Source: CAZTAR01 sp043813895
Lineage (GTDB): Bacteria; Planctomycetota; Phycisphaerae; UBA1845; UTPLA1
Direction of reading: 5' to 3'
NCBI GenBank assembly: GCA_043813895.1
Contig: JBDRKQ010000134.1
Span: 1-10,950, forward strand
Length of the DNA: 10,950 nt
In this document: positions 5,794 to 10,950 of the stretch, piece after piece
Layout of the letters: every line of letters begins with the position of its first letter
Position numbering within the stretch: position 1 is the first letter of the stretch
Notes under the pieces: model-generated
What the model was told of the DNA's origin: nothing
Databases searched by the model: none
Seen by the model: the letters and a program-made list of their open reading frames with translations, nothing else
Position numbers and translations under genes: made by a program

Positions 5794-7389
5794 TCACGGC
5801 TCTTCAGGCGGGCCCGGTGTTTCCGTTTCTTCTCGGATTGGCTCCACGCTGCCCCCGTCAGAGCCCCGTCGGAGTCTCGATTCCCACCAGTCTCGCACCT
5901 CAGCAGGATCATAAGACCTCGCACGGGCGACCAGTCCGTGGATGTGCGGCTGGAGATCGATGGTGTCTGGTCTCTCATGGAGGATCGGAAACGGCTTGCC
6001 CCACAGCCTGATCGTCAGGATTGTGTCTCCGTCCTTCCCGTGCGTGCCGAGGATTCGCAGCCGGTTATCGCGTACCAGCAACCGCACGCCGAACTCGGCA
6101 TACTCGACGTGCTCAGGCAGGATGTCCTGAGGAACCGCTTCCGGCCACGTGAATCCCGTCGCCCTCTCCGCGGCAGTCAGCAACAGCGTGCGGTCGATCG
6201 TGCCGGCCTCGCCCTCAGGCGGCAGCACCGTGATCTCGATGTCCGCGGACTTCATGTTGTCATCCACAATGTCAAGGTTGTTTACACGGATGACCATGCT
6301 TCCCGTGGCGGAACCCCGGCCGAACAGTCCGAGCCACTCGTCCAGCAGGAGGCCCGTGATAACGCCGTCCATCCGCAAGCGGTTGACGTGGCCGAGCGCG
6401 AGGTCGATCACATCGAGGTTGAACGAAGCTGTTCCCGAAAACGTCGGAACCCCGAACAACGGGCCAAATCCTGAGAGCGACAGCTCAGAGATCGCTCCAC
6501 TGCCCCGGAAGTGTGTAATGACTGAGCCGCTGATTCTTGCCCCATTGACGGTCATCGAAAACCGCCCGTGGACCGGACCCAGGGCAAAGGTGTGAGTCAG
6601 CTCCGCCAGATCCGTGTCGTGCAGAACGCCGTCAAGCCAGAGTTCGTGACCATCGGGCGTCTTGCAGTACTGAATACGTCCGGCGAACCTGCCCGTCGTG
6701 ATTTCGGTCCCGAGCGCCGTGTCCAACCCGATCGCGGCCAGCGGGACTTCCGGCAGCGTCAGCACGAATTCGGAAACTTCGACGCCGTTCTTGGGCAGGA
6801 ACCTCGCGTCGATCCGGACGCCCTGGCCGACTTGATACCCGTTCAACTCATAGGCAATGAGATGGGCGATGCCGTCCGTCGGATCGGTCATGTCGATTCT
6901 GCCGGAAGTAGAGCTACACCGGACAGATACCTCGTGACGATCGAAGGCGATCTCGAAATCCTCCAGCGAGACTTCACGCAGGTCCAGATCTTCGAAATCG
7001 TGACCAAGCCCGGACTGGAACACCTGGCGATAGTCCTCGTTGCGCCAACGGTCCGTGCCCAAAAGAAGAACCCCGCGGATTAGATCAAGCTCATTCCACG
7101 CAGTGCCACCGCGATGACTTTCACGCCAGATCGCCTCCTCGCAATGGAAGACGCGGTCTCGCCGGTCCGGCAGCCATACCTCCACGTCCTCGAACGCCCG
7201 GCTCGTAAAGGTGTCCCCACGAATGCGGCCGACGTTGCAGGGAAGCTCGAAGAAAGCGCTCAGGTTTCCCTCGACCTCGACCCGGTTTGCCTCGCTGCGG
7301 AGGTGCAGGCCGTAGGCCGCCGTCCAACTCAGTGAGCCGCCAACTAGCAGGACGGTCAATGCGAGCAACAGCTTCCTGTGCGGTGCCAT
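5794..7389 (-). CDS. Membrane-anchored AsmA-like protein of unknown function
   Basis: This 531-residue protein starts with a short basic stretch (MAPHRK) and a hydrophobic segment (about residues 7-29, LLLALTVLLVGGSLSWTAAYGL), which reads as an uncleaved membrane anchor or signal sequence. The rest is rich in alternating hydrophobic/polar beta strands with no catalytic motif, as in AsmA/YhdP/TamB-type proteins that form long beta-grooves in the periplasm; phrases such as IDARFLPKNGVEVSEFVLTL and the ATGSMVIRVNNLDI region fit that style. A charged Pro/Glu-rich tail ends in TPGPPEEP. AsmA-like proteins are linked to lipid transport and outer-membrane homeostasis, but I do not recognise a precise family, so function is open. 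It lies 183 bp downstream of aroC on the same strand with several hairpins between, so co-transcription is uncertain. A purine-rich GAGAGAAGGG lies somewhat far (about 13 nt) before the ATG at 7389. Confidence 0.72.
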   Translation of the reverse strand: MAPHRKLLLALTVLLVGGSLSWTAAYGLHLRSEANRVEVEGNLSAFFELPCNVGRIRGDTFTSRAFEDVEVWLPDRRDRVFHCEEAIWRESHRGGTAWNELDLIRGVLLLGTDRWRNEDYRQVFQSGLGHDFEDLDLREVSLEDFEIAFDRHEVSVRCSSTSGRIDMTDPTDGIAHLIAYELNGYQVGQGVRIDARFLPKNGVEVSEFVLTLPEVPLAAIGLDTALGTEITTGRFAGRIQYCKTPDGHELWLDGVLHDTDLAELTHTFALGPVHGRFSMTVNGARISGSVITHFRGSGAISELSLSGFGPLFGVPTFSGTASFNLDVIDLALGHVNRLRMDGVITGLLLDEWLGLFGRGSATGSMVIRVNNLDIVDDNMKSADIEITVLPPEGEAGTIDRTLLLTAAERATGFTWPEAVPQDILPEHVEYAEFGVRLLVRDNRLRILGTHGKDGDTILTIRLWGKPFPILHERPDTIDLQPHIHGLVARARSYDPAEVRDWWESRLRRGSDGGSVEPIREETETPGPPEEP

Positions 7390-7432
7390 GGTATGAAGAA
7401 CGCCCTTCTCTCTTCTTCTTCACGACGGGTGC

Positions 7433-7455
7433 CACTGGCGGCCTGCCCGCCAGTG
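7433..7455. repeat. Short palindromic repeat (REP-like hairpin)
   Basis: CACTGGCGG (7433-7441) and CCGCCAGTG (7447-7455) form a perfect 9-bp stem with a 5-nt loop. It lies in the aroC to AsmA-like gap, 44 nt before the downstream ATG at 7389. I recall close variants of this CACTGGCGG..CCGCCAGTG palindrome as dispersed intergenic repeats in planctomycete genomes, which cannot be checked here. It could act as a transcript end or stabiliser, but there is no T-run on either side. Confidence 0.65.
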
Positions 7456-7461
7456 TTCTGT

Positions 7462-7489
7462 GCCGCACTTCGGCTGCGGCCGGCAGCCG
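7462..7489 (-). promoter_or_regulatory. Two mutually exclusive hairpins downstream of aroC
   Basis: CGGCTGC (7471-7477) pairs with GCAGCCG (7483-7489) over a 5-nt loop. The overlapping pair GCCGCA (7462-7467) and TGCGGC (7475-7480) forms a 6-bp stem with a 7-nt loop. They share bases 7475-7477 and 7471-7480 more generally, so only one can form at a time. They lie 84-111 nt after the aroC stop on the aroC strand. They may end or attenuate read-through into the AsmA-like gene; GC-rich sequence also makes chance pairing likely. Confidence 0.4.
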
Positions 7490-7572
7490 CGCTGCACCAC
7501 GTTCATTCGTTCACCGCCCTGAATCGTACGTGCCCGGCCCGCATCGCTGCGCCGCGGAATCCCGGACGCAGT

Positions 7573-8763
7573 CTACGCAGGCTCACCGTCCTCGGTACAC
7601 CCCTGGGACTCCGATAGGCAGCGCGCGGACTGGAAATAATAATCGTATGCCGCCCTGACCTCCGCCATCGAATCGCCACCGAACTTCTCGAGAAACGCCC
7701 TGGCCAACTCGAATGCGACGACGTATTCGGCCACGACACTCGCAGCCGGAACCGCACAAATGTCGCTGCGTTCGTAGTCGCTACGCTCCGCCCGAAGTGT
7801 CTTCAGGTTGACACTATCCAAGCCACGCATCAGCGTGCTGATCGGCTTCATCGCGCACCTGATCACCAGCGGCATGCCGTTCGTCATACCCCCCTCCACC
7901 CCCCCTGCGTTGTTCGACCTCCGCACAAAGCCGAGGTTGTGCGCCTGCCGTTGGCCGGCGTCGTAGTCGATTTCATCGTGGACGGCACTGCCCGGCATCC
8001 CGGCCGACTCGAAGCCCAGGCCAATCTCGACACCTTTGAAGGCCTGCACCGATCCCAACGCCCCCATCAAGCGGCCGTCGAGCTTATCCTGCCACCGCGA
8101 ACAACTGCCGAGGCCAGGCGGTAACCCGAACGCCCTGACCTCCACCACGCCCCCAACCGTGTCTTTGTCCTGCTTCGTCTGCCGGATGGCTGCGATCATC
8201 TTCTTGGCCGCAGCGGGATCGGGGCAACTCACATCATTTCCATGACAGGCCTGGCGAATGTGCGCGGCCGTCGCGTCTTCGGCGTATGTGGCTGCGACGT
8301 GCCCGATGCGCACAACGTATCCAACGACGTCGATCCCGAACTCGGCGAGCAACATCGCCGCCACAGCCCCGGCCGCAACACGCGCGGCGGTCTCGCGCGC
8401 GCTGGCACGTTCCAGGACGTCGCGGCAATCGGTCGTCAGCCATTTCATCGCGCCCGCGAAATCGGCGTGGCCCGGCCGCGGTCGATTCACCTCGGTGGCT
8501 TCGTCGATGCGGTGGTCCTTGTTTGGAACCTGGATCGCGATCGGCGAGCCGATCGTGCGACCGTTGCGAATGCCGGACAGGATAATCGCGCGGTCCTTCT
8601 CGATGCCCATCCGCCCGCCGCGGCCGTAGCCCCCCTGCCGACGCCGGAGTGCCGCGTCCAGCGACTCCTGGCGGATCATCAGGCCCGCAGGCATCCCCTC
8701 GACGAGCACCACCAGCGCTTGTCCGTGCGATTCACCCGCGGTTCGGTAGTCAAGTGTTGCCAT
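7573..8763 (-). CDS. aroC: Chorismate synthase
   Basis: This enzyme converts 5-enolpyruvylshikimate 3-phosphate to chorismate, the last shared step of aromatic amino acid and folate/quinone precursor synthesis, in the cytoplasm, using reduced FMN as cofactor. The 396-residue length is normal. Family signatures are plain: GESHGQ (10-15), RRRQGGYGRGGRM (about 40-52), RPGHAD (96-101), RASARETAAR (119-128), RSNNAGGVEGGMTNG with its FMN/substrate contacts, and the C-terminal RSDICAVPAASVVAE followed by EKFGGDS. No key motif is missing. I place the start at ATG 8763 (MATLDYRTAGESHG), since the open frame further upstream adds 26 residues without similarity; AGGAAGG about 17 nt and GGCGG about 4 nt upstream are the nearby purine-rich sites. 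It is divergent from the wHTH/AAA+ gene. No other shikimate gene is in the window, so the pathway is scattered, as often in planctomycetes. Confidence 0.97.
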   Translation of the reverse strand: MATLDYRTAGESHGQALVVLVEGMPAGLMIRQESLDAALRRRQGGYGRGGRMGIEKDRAIILSGIRNGRTIGSPIAIQVPNKDHRIDEATEVNRPRPGHADFAGAMKWLTTDCRDVLERASARETAARVAAGAVAAMLLAEFGIDVVGYVVRIGHVAATYAEDATAAHIRQACHGNDVSCPDPAAAKKMIAAIRQTKQDKDTVGGVVEVRAFGLPPGLGSCSRWQDKLDGRLMGALGSVQAFKGVEIGLGFESAGMPGSAVHDEIDYDAGQRQAHNLGFVRRSNNAGGVEGGMTNGMPLVIRCAMKPISTLMRGLDSVNLKTLRAERSDYERSDICAVPAASVVAEYVVAFELARAFLEKFGGDSMAEVRAAYDYYFQSARCLSESQGCTEDGEPA

Positions 8764-8808
8764 GTTACCGCCTGCAGACCTTCCTCGTGCGCTTAGACTG
8801 CCGCACTC

Positions 8809-8832
8809 CGTCGGCGGTGATGTCCGCCGACG
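8809..8832. promoter_or_regulatory. Perfect 9-bp inverted repeat near the aroC start
   Basis: CGTCGGCGG (8809-8817) and CCGCCGACG (8824-8832) are perfect inverted copies around a 6-nt TGATGT loop. The element begins 45 nt upstream of the aroC ATG and is in the aroC/AAA+ divergent region, so it may be an operator dyad or an aroC leader hairpin. No T-run follows on either strand. Confidence 0.5.
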
Positions 8833-8930
8833 AATGCACAACTCAGATTATCGGACAGCTCGTCAGCTTGGCGCGCAGCCGGTCCCGCGTCAAGCACAAC
8901 GCGCCACCGGCCGATCTCCTCGTCATGCCG

Positions 8931-8976
8931 CAACTCCTGCTAACCCCTCCCACAAATCAGACCGACGCAGGAGTTG
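8931..8976. promoter_or_regulatory. Perfect 10-bp inverted repeat upstream of the AAA+ gene
   Basis: CAACTCCTGC (8931-8940) and GCAGGAGTTG (8967-8976) are perfect inverted copies with a 26-nt spacer. The element ends 35 nt before the ATG at 9012. The centre-to-centre distance of the two halves is 36 bp, between three and four helical turns. It may be a paired binding site or a leader stem; the right arm contains a GGAG that is not the one used for the start at 9012. Function is inference. Confidence 0.45.
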
Positions 8977-8999
8977 AGAGCGTACTGCCGAACCGCGTC

Positions 9000-9004
9000 A
9001 GGAG
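9000..9004 (+). promoter_or_regulatory. Ribosome binding site that fixes the AAA+ start
   Basis: AGGAG lies 7 nt before the ATG at 9012, the ideal distance. This favours 9012 over the farther upstream in-frame starts, which would overlap aroC. Confidence 0.7.
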
Positions 9005-9011
9005 CATTCGC

Positions 9012-10361
9012 ATGACCGTAGCGACGCCCGAGAAGCCAAGTCTTGCTGAGCCGTCACTCGGCCTTCGGCCAACCGCCATCCAATCGTCAGGAAGCGGGCC
9101 GTTCGCGCCCGTCGAGCCGACCACATTCGAGGAAGCCGGGCTTGACCCCGGCATCGTCGAATCCCTGATCCTCAAGTACCTGATGGGCGTAGGCTCGGCC
9201 ACCGGCGGCGAGATCGCGGGTGAACTCTGCCTGCCCCCGAAACCGATTATTGCCTACCTCTCGCAGCTCAAGCAGCAGCAGATCGTGGTCTACATCAAAT
9301 CGGCGTCGCTCGGCGATTTCACCTACACGCTCACGGACATGGGCCGCGATCGTGCACAGCGGTACATGCTGGAGTCGATGTACGTCGGACCCGCCCCGGT
9401 ACCGGTCGGCGCCTATATCGAGTCCATCGCAGCCCAGACCATCACGGCCAAGCAGCCGCGCGAGGAGGAGCTTCGCAACGCTTTCAGCGACCTGCTGCTC
9501 AGCGACGAGATGTTCCGCGTGCTCGGCCCCGCGATCAACTCCGGCCGCGGAATGTTCCTCTACGGTTTCCCCGGTAACGGAAAAACGAGCATCGCGGAGC
9601 GCATCACCAAGTGTTTTGGCGACGAAGTCTACATCCCCAAGTGCCTCGTCGTGGACGGACTCATCATCAAGCTTTTCGATGCTGCGGTCCACGAGGCGAT
9701 TCCAATCAAGCGCAATTCCATCGTCAAGTCCGACAGGTTGGACCAACGGTGGATCAGGATTCGACGCCCGACGATCGTGGCCGGCGGCGAGCTCACGATG
9801 AATGCCCTCGAGGTGCAGTTCAATCCGGTCAGCAAGACCTGCGAGGCCCCGCTGCAAATGAAGTCGAACACGGGCACGCTCCTGATCGACGACTTCGGGC
9901 GACAACGGATGCCGCCGATCGAGCTGCTCAACCGGTGGATCGTGCCGCTGGAAAAGCGAATCGACTTTCTGACCTTGCCGAACGGCAAAAAAATCCGCAT
10001 CCCGTTCGACCAGTTGATCATCTTCTCCACGAACCTGGAGCCAAAGGAACTCTGCGACGAGGCGTTCCTGAGACGCATCCCGTACAAGATCAACGTCGTC
10101 GATCCGACAGCGGACGAGTTCCGTCAGTTGTTCGAGCTTGTCGGCCCGTCAATCGGCATCGAGCTCGATTCGGCCGCGAAGCAGGCCATCGAATATCTCA
10201 TCGAAACGCACTACAGGAAAGCGGGCCGGCCCTTCCGTTGCTGTCAACCACGTGACCTGCTTCTGCAAGTGAGAAACCGTTGTCTGTACCTTGGCGACCC
10301 GCTGCACCTGAGCCCCCGGCTATTCGACTACGCAACGTCCGTGTACTTCACAATCATGTAG
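9012..10361 (+). CDS. Winged-helix / AAA+ ATPase, function unknown
   Basis: This 449-residue soluble protein couples a DNA-binding-like domain to an ATPase. The first 40 residues are Pro/Ser-rich and probably disordered. Residues about 44-118 look like a winged helix (LDPGIVESLILKYLMGVG, then PPKPIIAYLSQLKQQQIVVY and a wing ending in FTYTLTDMGRDRA). The AAA+ core has Walker A GFPGNGKTS (185-193), Walker B LLIDDFG with the acidic pair D293-D294, a sensor 1 region IIFSTNLEPKEL (STN at 339-341), and adjacent arginines at 354-355 that could be an arginine finger. About 100 residues separate Walker A and B, longer than in a minimal AAA+ fold, and include a positive stretch RWIRIRRPTIV. A C-terminal helical domain follows. 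I do not know a characterised member; it resembles ATPases annotated only as AAA family. ATP-driven remodelling or regulation of a nucleic-acid or protein target is inference. It is divergent from aroC. Confidence 0.85.
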   Translation: MTVATPEKPSLAEPSLGLRPTAIQSSGSGPFAPVEPTTFEEAGLDPGIVESLILKYLMGVGSATGGEIAGELCLPPKPIIAYLSQLKQQQIVVYIKSASLGDFTYTLTDMGRDRAQRYMLESMYVGPAPVPVGAYIESIAAQTITAKQPREEELRNAFSDLLLSDEMFRVLGPAINSGRGMFLYGFPGNGKTSIAERITKCFGDEVYIPKCLVVDGLIIKLFDAAVHEAIPIKRNSIVKSDRLDQRWIRIRRPTIVAGGELTMNALEVQFNPVSKTCEAPLQMKSNTGTLLIDDFGRQRMPPIELLNRWIVPLEKRIDFLTLPNGKKIRIPFDQLIIFSTNLEPKELCDEAFLRRIPYKINVVDPTADEFRQLFELVGPSIGIELDSAAKQAIEYLIETHYRKAGRPFRCCQPRDLLLQVRNRCLYLGDPLHLSPRLFDYATSVYFTIM

Positions 10362-10371
10362 GGTCTCGCCC

Positions 10372-10450
10372 CACAATCAGAGCCGCGCGCGTCAGCAAGC
10401 GGTCAACGCTCACGATCAGAGCCGCGCGCGTCAGCAAGCGGCCAGCGCTC
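10372..10450. repeat. Tandem duplication of a 39-bp palindromic unit
   Basis: The units at 10372-10410 and 10411-10449 follow each other directly; over the ATCAGAGCCGCGCG...AACGCTC/CAGCGCTC core of 36 nt they differ at two places, plus one just before it. Each contains CCGC...GCGG ends around GCGCGTCAGCAA that can fold as an imperfect hairpin. From memory, GAGCCGCGCGCGTCAGCAAGC-type units are frequent intergenic repeats in planctomycetes. The position right after a stop codon suggests transcript-end processing or simple slippage duplication. Confidence 0.75.
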
Positions 10451-10622
10451 GCCCAGACGGCCATCACTATGGACGACAACCGCTCATTGTGGTCGCAGCA
10501 CCGATCCGGTCACCGGCCCCATAATCAGCCCGAACACAGGCATCCCAATCCCTTTTGAGGACTTAATCGGAGCGCGCGACCGATCCTGAGCAAGCCATGC
10601 ACCTGCCGTCTGTCCCGAATCC

Positions 10623-10651
10623 GTGACACACCGTCTGGTTGTCGGTATACT
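10623..10651 (+). promoter_or_regulatory. Candidate sigma70 promoter of the beta-helix gene
   Basis: GTGACA (10623-10628), a 17-nt spacer, and TATACT (10646-10651) match the consensus at 5 of 6 positions in each box. Transcription would start near 10658 and give a leader of about 138 nt before the ATG at 10796. The -35 box is the same GTGACA as in the HTH gene promoter. Confidence 0.55.
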
Positions 10652-10795
10652 CGGTGGAGTCGGGTGGTTCGGGACGGAAGCGCTGTTGCCAGGCCGCTCT
10701 GGCCGAACGGCGTGTCCGTCCTCCACAAATGCGGTACGCCCGTCTCACACAACCACGGCATCTTGATCATGTGTCCTTGACGAGGAGGTCTCGGG

Positions 10796-10950
10796 ATGTT
10801 TTCGCACTTCACGACGGTCGGTTTGGTTCTCTCAACGCTGGTGCTCTCCCCTGCTTATGCGGACATTCGTTACGTCGACGACGATGCCACGCCAGGCGGC
10901 AACGGGCAGACCTGGGCGGCGGCCTACGCCGATCTTCAGGATGCTCTGAC
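10796..10950 (+). CDS. Secreted right-handed beta-helix protein (partial, N-terminus only)
   Basis: The visible 51 residues start at ATG 10796, 7 nt after a strong AGGAGG (10783-10788), and run off the window. The first 23 residues form a signal peptide: hydrophobic VGLVLSTLVL core and AYA just before the aspartate, an AxA signal peptidase I site. The mature start is IRYVDDDATPGGNGQTWAAAY followed by ADLQDAL. In planctomycete and related genomes this pattern opens large extracellular proteins with parallel beta-helix repeats, where the W--AY--LQ-AL helix is the N-terminal cap of the pectate-lyase-like fold. The enzyme activity, if any, and the C-terminal anchor lie outside the window. It is monocistronic as far as seen, with its own promoter and long leader. 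Confidence 0.85.
   Translation, partial: MFSHFTTVGLVLSTLVLSPAYADIRYVDDDATPGGNGQTWAAAYADLQDAL

Larger units (their letters stand above)
10362..10795. other. Intergenic region before the secreted beta-helix gene
   Basis: This 434-bp region holds a 39-bp tandem duplication just after the ATPase stop (10372-10450), a plus-strand promoter (10623-10651), and a weak hairpin GCCAG/CTGGC (10688-10692 and 10699-10703) in the predicted leader. The short open frame across the repeat has a repeated Arg/Lys/Ser composition caused by the DNA repeat and is not a gene. No RNA gene, terminator with T-run or mobile element was recognised. Confidence 0.55.

Noticed and set aside
6568..7083. Plus-strand open frame of 171 residues
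   Set aside because: It is antisense to the AsmA-like gene, and no recognisable domain or ribosome binding site was found.
8649..9011. Upstream extension of the AAA+ protein by 121 residues
   Set aside because: It would overlap the aroC 5-prime end, its composition is low-complexity, and an ideal AGGAG precedes ATG 9012.
9087..9905. Minus-strand open frame of 272 residues
   Set aside because: It is antisense to the AAA+ gene; the sense frame has Walker motifs, while this one is Asp/Arg/Val-rich shadow sequence.
10372..10450. CRISPR-like direct repeats
   Set aside because: There are only two directly adjacent units with no spacer between them and no cas gene.
10280..10558. Small plus-strand gene of 92 residues with AARVSKR repeats
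   Set aside because: It overlaps the end of the AAA+ gene, and its repeated peptide is caused by the 39-bp DNA duplication.

Overview
The window reads as a chromosomal segment of a high-GC bacterium, most likely a member of the Planctomycetota. The signs are a secreted protein that opens with the RYVDDDATPGG...GNGQTWAAAYADLQDAL pattern typical of planctomycete beta-helix surface proteins, a stand-alone cytosolic Ser/Thr kinase, short wHTH and AsmA-like hypothetical proteins, and several kinds of GC-rich palindromic intergenic repeats. This assignment is an inference from protein style, not from a marker gene. No rRNA, tRNA, CRISPR array, transposase or phage gene was found.

Layout. Positions 1-3008 hold two homologous POT/PTR2-type MFS transporters transcribed away from each other from a 324-bp shared region; the left one runs off the window edge. 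Positions 3078-5066 hold a compact two-gene unit: a good sigma70-type promoter, a leader hairpin, a soluble Ser/Thr kinase with a GTG start, and a calcineurin-like (PPP-type) metallophosphoesterase whose ATG overlaps the kinase stop by 4 nt. An 87-bp structured inverted repeat separates this from a convergent, small, DeoR/YafY-type winged-helix protein (5232-5519, minus) with its own recognisable promoter. Positions 5794-7389 (minus) encode a membrane-anchored AsmA-like protein of unknown role. It lies 183 bp downstream of aroC, chorismate synthase (7573-8763, minus), and the gap is packed with hairpins. aroC diverges from a winged-helix/AAA+ ATPase (9012-10361, plus), and their 248-bp shared region carries two perfect inverted repeats. 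The right end has a 434-bp intergenic stretch with a 39-bp tandem duplication, a sigma70-like promoter, and the start of a secreted beta-helix protein that leaves the window.

How the genes work together. Only aroC has a firm pathway (last step of the shikimate pathway). The kinase and phosphoesterase are probably co-translated and look like a reversible phosphorylation pair; both carry altered catalytic motifs (HTD and DYG in the kinase; no GDxxDRG in the phosphatase). The paired transporters probably arose by inverted duplication and may take up different small peptides or related solutes. The other genes look like independent units. I found no defence system or biosynthetic cluster. The most distinctive items are the kinase/phosphatase pair with unusual active sites, the covarying repeat at 5128-5214, and the inverted repeats between aroC and the ATPase.
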